A DNA stretch of 64,000 nt, from positions 13,997,675-14,061,674 of the forward strand of contig NC_087076.1 in assembly GCF_026151205.1 (NCBI RefSeq). Direction: 5' to 3'. Below, piece by piece: positions 41,668 to 51,640 of this stretch (the first letter of the stretch is position 1; each line of letters begins with the position of its first letter). The notes beneath the pieces were generated by a model. The model had not been told where the DNA came from. It did no database searches and was given only the letters and a program-made list of their open reading frames with translations. The position numbers and the translations under genes were made by a program. The stretch comes from Bolinopsis microptera (Eukaryota > Ctenophora > Tentaculata > Lobata > Bolinopsidae).

Positions 41668-42727
41668 TTAACACAATTGAGTTACGTATTTAAGATGCTT
41701 ACCAAGCCTGGCAATTCCTAGCTTATTAAGGTGCACATAGTCATGGCCCCGGCCAAAATACTTGTCCTTTCTACTATTATTTAAAGTAAAGAGATTAATC
41801 TCGTGTTCTGTGTTTATGTATAATAGCCCATGCCTGTAACACATATTTTCTATGTATCGATTCAGTTCCTGGATAATATAGGGGGGGGCCAACCATATTA
41901 AAGTATATTAAAGTATATCCCCGGGTCAAAATCGGAAAAAATCCTACATTTTAATATACTTTAATATACCTACAATTAGAAGATTTCTATTCTTCGTTAA
42001 GATTTACATGATGAACTATATTTTTCGCTCAGATTTGCAAGATAAGCCTGTTTTAGGACTAGTACATGAATTTCCATCCAGATTGGTCAAAAATTGGCTG
42101 AGCTATGAGCTTTAAAAAATATGCCCATATTTGGGCATACGCTTTTGCCCAAATTCGCTTTTGATCAAATTCGATAAAATTTCAATATTTTTTAATGAGA
42201 CTAACTCTATGTGAAAGATATAACTCAGTGTTTGTTGAATATAGTGGATACTAAGTAAAAAGACCTCCATGAACAAAATTGGGAAAATTGCACATAATAT
42301 CTCGGTTCGGAATACTAGCCAAAATGACTTCATTAAAATTGAAATAACTCCATCAGTTTTCAATATTTTTTCAAGAACTTTTTGGAATAGATTAATAATT
42401 GCATTTCAAGCTTATTTTGGGCAACAATTTTTGAAGTAGGCCTCCAAGGAGATAGGGATATATTAAAGTATATTAAAGTATATTAAAGTATATTAAAGTA
42501 TATCCCCGGGTCAAAATCGGGAAAAATCCTACATTTTAATATACTTTAATATGGTTGGCCCCCCCCCCCCCCCCCCCCCCAATATAATTCTTACTAGCGA
42601 CAGCTCTAGGTAGGATGTTTAAAATGCATATTTTCGCACTATTAAATTCTGCCCACAGTTTGTCAACAAATTCTTCAATGTCTTTTTTCACTTTCAATGT
42701 CAAAATGTAATGGCACCCAAAAGTCAT
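41668..42727 (-). pseudogene. LINE ORF1 esterase domain, split by an insertion
   Basis: The 5' part (42,727-42,581) reads DIEEFVDKLWAEFNSAKICI and LNILPRAVASKNYI. The 3' part (41,880-41,668) reads IQELNRYIENMCYRHGLLYI, NTEHEINLFTLN and DYVHLNKLGIARLGKHLK. This is an SGNH/GDSL-type esterase as found in ORF1 of CR1-, L2- and related LINEs; DYVHLN holds the Asp-x-x-His of the active site. The two halves join in frame across a TATATT (minus-strand sense) target duplication when the 700-bp element between is ignored. Confidence 0.7.
41881..42580. mobile_element. G-capped TIR element, 700 bp
   Basis: Left end GGGGGGGGCCAACCATATTA, right end its complement with a run of 22 C. Target duplication AATATA at 41,875-41,880 and 42,581-42,586. 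Each end has a module of tandem ATATTAAAGT (10-bp period), the spacer CCCCGGGTCAAAATCGG...AAAATCCTACATTTT, then the motif inverted; the right module has four motif copies, the left two. The ~480-bp centre is unique and has no ORF. It lies inside a LINE ORF1, whose reading frame proves the insertion borders. Confidence 0.8.
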
Positions 42728-42834
42728 TTAAGTGTCACTTTTTAAAAACGTGTCCTTAATGTGATGAGAGGGAGCTTTAATATCAGTGGCATGATTTGAT
42801 AACTATCACTACTGCAATACAAATGTGTTTTTGC

Positions 42835-43366
42835 CATGGAATTGTTTACAGTTTGCAGACAATTCCTTCGACAAACCACATAGTGATTACTGATTAGTGC
42901 AGTGGTTAATGATAAGTGGTTACTGATTTACATCTTCAGCAGCTGGTCACCGTTTATCTGGACCCCCCTTGATCAGAAAAAGGCTGATAAATGATTATCA
43001 GCCGGACATGGCTGATACCCTGATGATGTGGCGGCTTGAGGCAGGAGTGGGGACAGGGTCGGTGAATGTTCTGGTCAACAAATGTATTGCTATACTTGTT
43101 GATCAGGAAATCATTGATCCTAATCTCCTCTCCAGGCCTGCCGTACATGCACGACGAGGTTTTGATGTAAGTATAAAGATTATCAGCCGGACATGGCTGA
43201 TACCCTGATGATGTGGCGGCTTGAGGCAGGAGTGGGGACAGGGTCGGTGAATGTTCTGGTCAACAAATGTATTGCTATACTTGTTGATCAGGAAATCATT
43301 GATCCTAATCTCCTCTCCAGGCCTGCCGTACATGCACGACGAGGTTTTGATGTAAGTATAAAGATT
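42835..43366 (+). pseudogene. Cys-rich family helical exon, inverted tandem pair
   Basis: Reverse-oriented copy of the exon at 26.7-27.2 kb. Two near-identical copies of the same exon (MADTLMMWRLEAGVGTGSVN through DPNLLSRPAVHARRGFD) lie in tandem, 43,003-43,155 and ~43,190-43,340, each with a perfect GTAAGTATAAAGATT donor. The first intron stub runs straight into the second exon (…AAGATTATCAGCC); the second is cut by the G-run at 43,367. The intact donor shows that other copies (TTAAGT) lost splicing. Confidence 0.6.
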
Positions 43367-43455
43367 GGGGGGGGGGGGGGGTCCAACCCGATGTCCGATA
43401 TGAGGGTTGATGAGGCCAAAATCGGAATCGGAAAAATCGGAAAATTGAGAAATTT
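43367..43455. mobile_element. G-capped element, left end only
   Basis: A run of 15 G, then TCCAACCCGATGTCCGATAT, a spacer, and the motif inverted as repeated ATCGGA (ATCGGAATCGGAAAAATCGG). Same plan as the complete G-capped elements. No right end with a C-run was found downstream, so it is truncated or rearranged. It interrupts the intron stub of the exon at 43.2-43.34 kb. Confidence 0.5.
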
Positions 43456-44138
43456 ACTGAATCAATCTCTAAAAGCTCTCAGAAGTGATATAATTTAACC
43501 AGAACCCCTACATATGCTATGTATGCTATATGAAAACGAACCAATTGGACATTCTAATAGTATGTTTTATGTGTATTTCCACTGCAGGGGCTAGTATGCT
43601 CACTACTAGTTGGAGTTATCATGTACTCCCAGACCCGAGTGCTTTGGTCTCTTGTGAGATCGATTGTTTCTGCTCATTTATTCTATCCATGTTACTTGTT
43701 ATTATGTATTAGTACAACACTAGGTACCGGGTTATATTTTGTGGTCCGGACTTTAAACATACCATAATATCACTAGTACACTGCACCTTAAATGTATAGT
43801 CAAGTACATTTTTATCGTGATACATGCTTGTAGGTACAAATAGTATAGTATACTATATGGCAACACATAAGTCATAACGGTCCATGGAATGTTAAATTAT
43901 TTGATCTAATGTGCATCAGTATTGTATAATCCAGTATCGAAAATGTTTTATTCCATTCAATATAAAATTTTGCTTTATTATTTATCGTCGCAATTTTGTA
44001 CATTTTGTGTGGTTATTGTTTCTCAAATTAGTTTTGAAATTTCTTGTTCATTGTAATTGATCAGTTTGTGCAGGGCGTTGGCCTCTGCTATTTCTGTTAA
44101 TCTCAGAATTCTTTTCACTATATCTTCTTCCAGGTCTC
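43456..44138. other. No gene seen; probable 5' region of the 420-aa ORF
   Basis: AT-rich. A good splice acceptor (CTTCTTCCAG at ~44,133) lies just before the ATG at 44,139, so the ORF may be a later exon of a longer gene. A 60-codon frame at 43,530-43,712 has no recognised motif. Confidence 0.35.
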
Positions 44139-45401
44139 ATGCCAAAATATACTGATATGGTGGAGACACCTTCACCACCTATTACCAGTCAGGAAACAGC
44201 CCGATCAAACAAAATAGCAACCAGAAAACAGCCCCAGAATAAGGGCAACATACTGAAGATAAAAATCCGTAACCGTCATTCAAAGAAAGGAAAAGTTGAA
44301 CAAAGGACAGACAAGAAACCTAAAGATTTGTCCGAGAAGAGTGCACCAGATGTTGGCAGTGCATCTGGAAAAGAGAAGAAAAGAACTGCCACGATATCAG
44401 AAGTTGGCAGCGAATCCGGAAAATCAAAGCTTAAACCTAGAAAGAAGAAACAAATTGCTACGATATCAGATGTTGGCAGAGAATCCGGAAAATCGAAGCT
44501 TAAACCTAGAAAGAAGAAACAAATTGCTACGATATCAGATGTTGGCAGAGAATCCGGAAAATCGAAGCTTAAACATAGAAAGAGGAAAAGAATTGCTACG
44601 ATATCCTCTGACTCAGATTCAGAGGCAAATCAAAATGTGCAGCTGAACACGAGAAATGTAAAGGATATGTCACAGCGTCAAAAACTTAAAGCTGTGACAA
44701 ATCCTTTACATAAAGAGGAATCAGAGGAAAGAATACAGACTGCGAAAGACTTCTTAGCTATCGTTAAAACAGTTAATTTTGTTTCTAAACTCGATAGAGA
44801 CCCCACGCACTCAGATATTAGCAAAGTTTTTGCCAATTTTGATATGACCCTACCCAAAACTGTTGTTGACGATGTTTTCAAAAGGCGTTTTAATAAAAAA
44901 CCAAGTAAAAAACTGTATTCATTTATGAAAGGGGCAGTTAATGGTTACCCCGAAAATCGTGATCGATTTCAGTATCGGCGAAAGCCGCAGAACAGACCTG
45001 TCTTGAAACCCACACCGGAGCCTGAGAAGACTCGACAAGACAGTTTGAAATTTTCAAAACTTACAAAGAAGCACTCTGGACTTTCTTATGCAACAGTCTT
45101 TTCACTCGGCATTACTGCCATAGAAAAGTTTGGTCCTCACGTCCTTGATGATGACGATAAGTTGGAAGCTCTTGTAGAGGCAGAGCTGTGCAAATGGAGG
45201 CTAGATAAACTTCTATCCTCATTCGGAAATCTCCCATCGGCTGAAAAGATAAGTTTGCCAGAGGCTGTCACCGAAGTCAGAAGTCTTCTCGTGACTAGAC
45301 TTAAGACTACTGTAGATGAGCTCAACAATCCAGTCCCTCAGGGCTGCGGTTTAGATCAATCGGACGGTGATGGTGTGTTTGATTTTTCATTCTTGGAATA
45401 A
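44139..45401 (+). CDS. Repetitive Lys/Ser-rich protein, 420 aa
   Basis: The longest frame in the window. Residues 1-85 are basic and disordered. Residues ~86-160 consist of three and a half tandem units of about 28 aa, each with KKQIATISDVGRESGKSKLK; at DNA level units of 84 bp at about 44,399-44,600, almost identical, so recently expanded. A Ser/Asp patch (SSDSDSEANQ) follows, then a folded-looking region (180-260) with FLAIVKTVNFVSKLDRDPTH and a C-terminal helical part (330-400) with KLEALVEAELCKWRLDKLLS. Nuclear, DNA-binding character is inferred from composition only. It precedes a transposase-like ORF on the same strand, as an accessory ORF of a DNA transposon might. No family recognised. 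Confidence 0.55.
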   Translation: MPKYTDMVETPSPPITSQETARSNKIATRKQPQNKGNILKIKIRNRHSKKGKVEQRTDKKPKDLSEKSAPDVGSASGKEKKRTATISEVGSESGKSKLKPRKKKQIATISDVGRESGKSKLKPRKKKQIATISDVGRESGKSKLKHRKRKRIATISSDSDSEANQNVQLNTRNVKDMSQRQKLKAVTNPLHKEESEERIQTAKDFLAIVKTVNFVSKLDRDPTHSDISKVFANFDMTLPKTVVDDVFKRRFNKKPSKKLYSFMKGAVNGYPENRDRFQYRRKPQNRPVLKPTPEPEKTRQDSLKFSKLTKKHSGLSYATVFSLGITAIEKFGPHVLDDDDKLEALVEAELCKWRLDKLLSSFGNLPSAEKISLPEAVTEVRSLLVTRLKTTVDELNNPVPQGCGLDQSDGDGVFDFSFLE

Positions 45402-45960
45402 TTTCAGATACTTTTTGACTATTTAACCCAGATTGCCGTGATCAGACCCAACCGATAAGCAAGTGAAAGGATCAGACCTGTACCAGCTCTGTCTGAATGT
45501 CTCTAATGTTGCTAAAGACCTTGGAATCACGGTAATTTCCATTATAGGGGATGGCGATAGTCGGCTTAGATCACTTCAGAGACTCAATTATTTCAGATTT
45601 CCGTGTGAGATAGAGTTCCTTACGAAAATCGAATTTCCGTTTCTGTTTGGCTTTGGTGTACACCAAATGATAGACTTCCCGATGAGTGATTTATTGCACA
45701 CGATAAAGAAACTCCGCAATAACGCCAAGTATTTGAGCACACGGATCCTACTGTTTTGTGACCCTGCTGTTTTTTCTCCTGACAACAGACTCAAATATGC
45801 AGCGACGTGGGAAACAGTAGTACTGCTGTATGAAAAGAGTCAACGATTTCGCGATGTAGTCTGTAGAAGTACAGTTGCTGTGAATGACAAAATGGATCCT
45901 TCGGCTATATCAAATCTCATCTATCAGTTTCAAATGTTTGTTTGATTTTTCATTCTTGGA
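45376..45960. repeat. 22-bp direct repeats flanking the 160-aa ORF
   Basis: TGTTTGATTTTTCATTCTTG+GA occurs at 45,376-45,397, where it codes the last residues of the 420-aa protein, and at 45,939-45,960, where it follows the transposase-like ORF. 541 bp lie between. Confidence 0.8.
45463..45945 (+). CDS. Transposase-like ORF fragment, 160 aa
   Basis: Starts MKGSDLYQLCLNVSNVAKDL and contains GITVISIIGDGDSRLRSLQR, FPMSDLLHTIKKLRNNAKYL and CDPAVFSPDNRLKYAATWET. A G-DGD-R block followed by a D--H--KKLRN block is, as I recall, the central part of P/THAP9- or Kolobok-like transposases (Asp of GDGDSR and of the D-LH block). The frame lacks N and C ends. It is bounded by a 22-bp direct repeat (45,376-45,397 and 45,939-45,960), so it may have arrived as one inserted piece. 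Confidence 0.4.
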   Translation: MKGSDLYQLCLNVSNVAKDLGITVISIIGDGDSRLRSLQRLNYFRFPCEIEFLTKIEFPFLFGFGVHQMIDFPMSDLLHTIKKLRNNAKYLSTRILLFCDPAVFSPDNRLKYAATWETVVLLYEKSQRFRDVVCRSTVAVNDKMDPSAISNLIYQFQMFV

Positions 45961-45967
45961 CATCGCA

Positions 45968-46217
45968 TCAGCATGTGATTATGGCACAAGCTGTGGCGAT
46001 AGCAGCCACAGACGATTTCCACGTGGCTACCATTACGGGATTCACCGCCCGTCTGGCGGACTCATTGCAGAAGGCAACTACCCTTTCCTTCGACTCCCTT
46101 ATTTTTTCCCGTCTCTTATCTTTGTCCTTTTTCCGTTGCCAATTGAGAGCTAAGTGGCATCTTCGAGCTGAGCAGCACCTGTCAAATTCCACAAGTTCCT
46201 CTGGAGTGGCAGGGGTA
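45968..46217 (-). pseudogene. Cys-rich family, first-exon fragment
   Basis: The minus strand encodes EFDRCCSARRCHLALNWQRK and FCNESARRAVNPVMVATWKS, as in the copies at 27.2, 30.8, 51.4 and 55.5 kb. It ends at about 45,968 against the 22-bp repeat, and no second exon follows. Confidence 0.6.
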
Positions 46218-46667
46218 CATATTTAGTTAATTTGTCGAATATAGAAACAACTTGTCCAAAGTTACTATCAAATCTTTTACTTGTTTTTCTCTATTATATA
46301 ATCAGCTTAGATGGCTGCGGCACTACCAAGGCCACTATAACAGGTAATCCAATTGCTTCAAGATACTGTGATTTAACGTACCCTCCCTCACGTCAGTTTA
46401 TATATTATAAGCATCCTCTGCTTTTGTAAAATCAGAATAAAATATTTTCTCAGCACGTACTGTGTATTAATTGCTATAAAATCATACTATTAATTTAATA
46501 ATTATGTTCATCGTTAAAATTTAAGTATTCTCGCGTTAGTCCGATATTCTCACCACTTAGTGGATAATTAAAATATTTAATTTTATCTTAATTAAATATC
46601 TTAGAACTGAGACTTATAACTATAGTTGTAGTCTTAGTTCTCTTTTCTTTTTTTGGAAGTTTTTCTT
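46217..46667. repeat. ~430-bp repeat copy
   Basis: Same as 27,458-27,895, 28,097-28,530 and 51,627-52,060, directly following a Cys-rich family exon as in the other places. It is thus the constant 5' neighbour of that exon, probably part of the same amplified unit. Confidence 0.75.
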
Positions 46668-46866
46668 CTTTGCATATAATAGTTGACAGGACCAAACCAA
46701 AAAGCAGATCTGCTACGATAAGACCCTAATCTTAAGTCGTTCAAACTTTCTCTATTGTCGTCCTTTTGCAATAAATTCAGTTCTGTAATACTCAGGGGCT
46801 CCGTTATATTTCATGGCTTTTGGTGATGTTCAGAATACAGGGGCGGTGGAGGGTCCTGGCTGGGTA

Positions 46867-46982
<116 letters not shown>

Positions 46983-46989
46983 CGGTTGG

Positions 46990-47363
46990 CGGGTTGGCGG
47001 GAGGGATAGGGTTCAACACAGTCCCTGATGAGGTATCCCGGTCTCTGACAGCTGAAATTAATTATTCCATTAGCCTAAATAATAAAATTTGTATCTTTGA
47101 GTTGTTTTTTGTATACATTCTGGCTTGGCATAGGTCACCAGTCACCTCAACTTGCAGTGGTAGAATATAAACATTAAATCGAGAAAATGACAGAAGACTG
47201 GAGTTAGTATTTAGTAATTACATGTTAGTTGTTACAACAAAAGTTTAACGTACTGATAACACAGTCTCAGCCGGTTTCTCCTCCCAGTCCCGCCAGTCCG
47301 GCTTCTCGGTCTGGGAGGGTCGGTGATTGTGACGTCAGAATTATCGAAGTTAAATGTAGACAT
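46990..47363 (-). CDS. Two-exon zinc-knuckle protein, paralog 1
   Basis: Exon 1, 47,363-47,254 (110 nt), encodes MSTFNFDNSDVTITDPPRPR then an Arg-rich stretch ending RLRLCY. Donor TATCA|GTACGT; 202-bp intron; acceptor TTTCAG|CTGTCAG at 47,051. Spliced, the junction codon is CAC and the zinc knuckle is C-Y-H-C-Q-R-P-G-Y-L-I-R-D-C, i.e. C-x2-C-x4-Y-x4-C with the His replaced by Tyr. Exon 2 then reads VEPYPSRQPANR and runs into the GAAA microsatellite as LSFF repeats. Zinc knuckles bind single-stranded nucleic acid; loss of the His suggests decay. Paralog 2 at 59.8-60.2 kb keeps it. Confidence 0.55.
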
Positions 47364-47945
47364 GACGGATGAATCAGCTCAGTGTTAAATGTTAGTTACT
47401 GTAAATATTATTCACATTTTTGATTTTGAAAAACAGAAAGAAAAACAGAAAGAAAGAAGAAAAAAACAGAAAGAAAGAAAGAAAGAAAGAAAAACAGAAA
47501 AAAGTAGCTTAAGAGATTGTATGAAATGAGCAAGTTTATATTAAGACTGATAAAAAAAGTAAGTAGCAATGAAAAATAAATAGCGGAATATTCTCAATTA
47601 ATATTCATAACGCTTAGTAGTATACAGACAGTTAAATTGAAATACAACATGATAATAATTGGACTGATTTATTTTGAACTGCCCTTCCTAACTGCCGGGC
47701 AAGCTTTTTTAAATAACCTTCTCGTACAAGATCGTGCCATAGTTTCTTGGTTGGTTGCGCTGCGCTTTGTCGAGACATTTTGAACATTTTGTGAAAAAAG
47801 TCGCAATTTCAAAAGGGCCAGTTGCTCACCCGTTGCTCATTTTCTCCCCTTGTGCGTTAATTCTCGACTATATTTATTACGCTTTCCGGGCTTCAAAGAG
47901 TATATTTATTCCAATTAATTCTTACTGAAAAAAACAAACTATGCT
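47364..47945. other. No gene seen; degenerate GAAA tract
   Basis: Contains a degenerate GAAAAACAGAAAG tract (47,430-47,505), matching the end of the A1 microsatellite at 22,070-22,190, so the CCHC gene and its surroundings sit inside what is one microsatellite in A1. Confidence 0.5.
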
Positions 47946-47949
47946 TATG

Positions 47950-48800
47950 TTAACGGTCAAATATAACTAAGGATGCCCCTTGGTGACGGTCAGATGTGTT
48001 CAAGGATCTCGTCGTGATAGTCATTTTTATCATACTGTCGGTGCAGAGACAGTATGGTAAAATTTGTGTCCTGCGCTCATTGCCATTGGGATCCCACCAT
48101 TGCAAACCATTCTGGTTCAGGTTATTGAGCTCATCTATCAAGATCTTTAGCAGGATGTCACTTAAGTCAACCTCCCCATGCTTTCTAAAAAGAAAGGGTA
48201 CTACTATGTTTCTCTGTCGACTAGTTGGTGGCAACTCGTTTATTATCACCATCACTGGGTTAAGGAAGCTTGCAGAAGATTTAGCGACTTCTAATCCGTC
48301 AATATTTATTTGAAGAATTAGCCGCTGCATTGAGGAACCTATTGTATAGGCTGGAAAGGGATGCCTCTCCGTTTCCTCGTGGCGCTGACTATCTGTGACA
48401 TTACCCAGTACACCCTGGAAATGATCACGACTGATGTTCTCAAGGACACTGTCGTGATTTTGTTGAACTTCTAAACATTATCTAAGAGAATTCTGCAATG
48501 AAGAATACAGAAACGTTTGTCCAGTATTATTTAGATCGTTACCCCCTGTTCTGTCAATGATATTGACGACAATTGTACTCAGCCAGCTATATAAAATTTA
48601 GTGTCAATAAATTGGCAAAAATGTGGGAGGGAAAACTGCAGCTGGAGACACATCTTTTTCGGCAAACGGGTTCCTGCAGTCTGGACAAAAAATATATGAG
48701 GTCATTGTCTCCATAGGCATGATTTTCTTACAATATTGTTCGAACTTATGATATGATGATAATGTTCCATCTGTACTAGTGTTTGCCGTAGAAAAAATTT
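47950..48800 (-). pseudogene. tnp2/CACTA-like transposase fragment, A2 copy, broken
   Basis: The minus strand keeps LILQINIDGLEVAKSSASFL and NPVMVIINELPPTSRQRNIV (48,330-47,950 region), as in A1. Upstream, however, about 95 bp at 48,536-48,630 are foreign relative to A1, frame shifts occur near 48,475, and the Cys-pair segment is left as a separate piece (48,640-48,720, with a changed Cys context). In A1 the same protein is open for 234 codons. Confidence 0.6.
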
Positions 48801-49776
48801 TAAGAGATTATCCAGGGCATCGTTGCAGATATTAAAACTAATTAAATAATACTAGAAAGCTTTTGAAAAACTAAATTACGGTAAATTTCCATAAAAATAA
48901 GATACTATTTTTTGTAGTTATATTGATGAGGAGGAAATCTCTAGATTGCTTATAGCTTATACCCATGTAAATAATCATCTGCTTCTCAAATGTCAACCTC
49001 AAATGCCAAAAATTACGATATTCTTGGTAAATAGTAGGGTCTTTTTTCCTTTTTCTCGATCATGGACTACACAAAGTAAAGAGACAAATCGTTAGCTGCA
49101 GCCTTCACAAGCAGTCGAAGAACCAATATGGTGGGACAAGATGGAAGTAGACCAACAACCGTAAGCTTCTGCAACTGTACGGCAGCAGCTTCAGCTTTGG
49201 ATGTCAAACACATAAATTGTGCTAAAACCAGATTAGAAATAAAATTCAAATTAGAGATGATTTTCAGGATACAGGAACTTTGAAAAATATACACCAAATA
49301 AAGTCAGTTTCAACTCTGTAAAAATCTGTTCCATGAAGTGTTGTGATAGGCCGGGATGCAAGAATTCGTTGATTACATTTACATCTAAGCCATTTTAGGT
49401 CGTTAGCCCCGCCCCTAAGTACTAACACTATAATTAATAAATCACTAACTATAATTTATGTCACTGAACACTATCTCCAGTTCTTTTTCTTCTTCATCGA
49501 GATCAAGTAGTTAACTCGTCTCCTGAGGATCAATTTTATTCTGGTTTTTCGTCCTGTCCTTGAATCTTTCTTTATTCCTTTCCACCTGAAATGCAATCGT
49601 TTAGGTAATATTTACGAATAGGGCATCGTTACAGATATTAAAACGCAGTTTATATGGAAAAAACATTTATTGGAGCCGGGGAGCCCAACGAAATTATAAC
49701 ATCAACTCTGTGTGTGAGCTCCTAATATGATCCTTACCTGAGCTGTAGTCTAGTATCTGTTAAGAGTTTATCTCAA

Positions 49777-50172
49777 TTATAACAATATTTTAAAATTAGC
49801 CTGTGTTATTTCTGAACAAACTTTAATATGTATTTGTAATGAAATACTACTTTTCCTCTTTACTGTATTAGTTACCATGACTCCACTATCTTTCGCATTG
49901 CAGCACCCAGCAATGGGAATAAAGGACTTTGCAATCCCACAAATTTTTTTTGCTTTAGTTGTTTCCCCCCACCTAGCTTTCAGAATGGTCTCTCTTTTGA
50001 CTGTACTGTTCATTTCGACTTCCAACAACTGAAACACAATTTTCCTTATGGAACTAAACTTATTAGATGTTAAGAAAATTCGATGGACGAGTTCCGATGT
50101 AATAAAAGTGTCTATTATCCAGATTACTGATAAAACAAAAATAAATTGCTGTAGCTGTAAAAATAAAAGCAC
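49777..50172 (-). CDS. Unrecognised ORF, A2 copy, 131 aa
   Basis: Same protein as A1 24,364-24,741 apart from its last residues (SEITQANFKILL against SEITKG). The hydrophobic N-terminal segment and Lys-rich second half are unchanged. Identity of the two copies is explained by recent duplication rather than proving selection. Confidence 0.35.
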   Translation of the reverse strand: MLLFLQLQQFIFVLSVIWIIDTFITSELVHRIFLTSNKFSSIRKIVFQLLEVEMNSTVKRETILKARWGETTKAKKICGIAKSFIPIAGCCNAKDSGVMVTNTVKRKSSISLQIHIKVCSEITQANFKILL

Positions 50173-50833
50173 ACACTTTAGAAAGAGTGACAGGTATAGA
50201 CTATAGTATTGACTAATTCTGTTCAGTCATATCGATATCTATAGGACATTGTTAGAAGAGGCTGTTTCTTAACTAAATGGGGAATCGTTGTCCTACTGGG
50301 TAATGGAAAAGTCGTTTTTATGTTGTATTTGTCTTCTCTGAATATGTGGGCTGCGAGATAAAGGGAGGACGGGATATTAGGCAGTCCTATTTGTCCAGTT
50401 AGAAGTGGTACCAGCCAGCTAGCGGCCAGGTATGCCTATAATTTAAGTGGAGCCTCGAGCTAGAGCGCCTAAAAATGAATGAAAGGTGACTATTTAAAAT
50501 TGATTTAGAAAATACTACTTTAAAAAGTTATGATATATAGCTGAAGTTGGGTTGTACTGCGATTATGTGGACCATTTCTTTGTCATCTTTGCAGCACTTG
50601 CACCACAGTTGGCCAGACACTATAAATACTAAAACTATTTGTATAGTTAATAAATCACTAATTGTATCACTGAACACTTTAGTTCTTACTTTTTCGTCTT
50701 TATCAAGATCAAGTAATTGACTTTCTTCCTCAGAATTAATTTTATTCTGGTTCTCGATTCGAGATATGCCATGATGTCAATACCCAGCTGTTTCAACTTG
50801 TCAGTATTAACATCCCCCTAATCCCTTGTGTCA

Positions 50834-50841
50834 CAGAGAAC
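50834..50841. other. Empty site of the A1 hAT-like element
   Basis: CAGAGAAC once, in the context TTGTGTCACAGAGAACATGT, against the filled and duplicated site in A1 at 25,374 and 26,676. Confidence 0.85.
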
Positions 50842-50849
50842 ATGTGATG

Positions 50850-51640
50850 TTGAGGTCCTGCAACAGTTTCTCATAGTTTTCCCTCTGCTTTTTTTATTTG
50901 CTGACAGATGGCATCCCTGTTATCTGGATGACAAAACATTTTACCTGAATTCGATTCAGTCCCCCTAATCATCTTTTCGACCTGAGCTGAAATGCAATCG
51001 TTTAGGTAATATTTACTAATAAAAAACAACTTATATTATGTTTAATCTTTATACTTAAATCAAAACCTCGTCGTGCATGTACGGCAGGCCTGGAGAGGAG
51101 ATTAGGATCAATGATTTCCTGATCAACAAGTATAGCAATACATTTGTTGACCAGAACATTCACCGACCCTGTCCCCACTCCTGCCTCAAGCCACATCATA
51201 AGGTTATCAGCCATGTCCTGCTGATAATCTCTTATCAGCCTTTTTCTTATCAAGGGAGGTCCAGACACACGGGGACCAGCTGCTGAAGATATAAATCAGT
51301 AACCACTTATCAATAACCACTAATCAGTGATCACTATGTGGTTTGTCGAAGGAATTGACTGCAAACTGTAAACAATTCCATGGCAGGGGCACGAGCTGGG
51401 GCGATAGCAGCCACAGACGATTTCCACGTGGCTACCATTACGGGATTCACCGCCCATCTGGCGGACTCATTGCAGAAGGCAACTACCCTTTCCTTCGACT
51501 CCCTTATTTTTTCCCGTCTCTTATCTTTGTCCTCTTTCCGTTGCCATTTGAGAGTTGAGTGGCATCTACGTGCTGAGCAGCACCTGTCAAATTCCACAAG
51601 TTCCTCTGAAGTGGCAGGGGTACATATTTAGTTAATTTGT
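50850..51640 (-). pseudogene. Cys-rich family, partial A2 copy
   Basis: Equivalent of 26,690-27,470: Cys-rich exon at 51,334-51,600 and helical exon at 51,077-51,268, with the same lost Arg (MMWLEAG) and the same dead donor TTAAGT. A 5-bp insertion in the intron (TTATATTATG) distinguishes it from A1. Confidence 0.6.
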
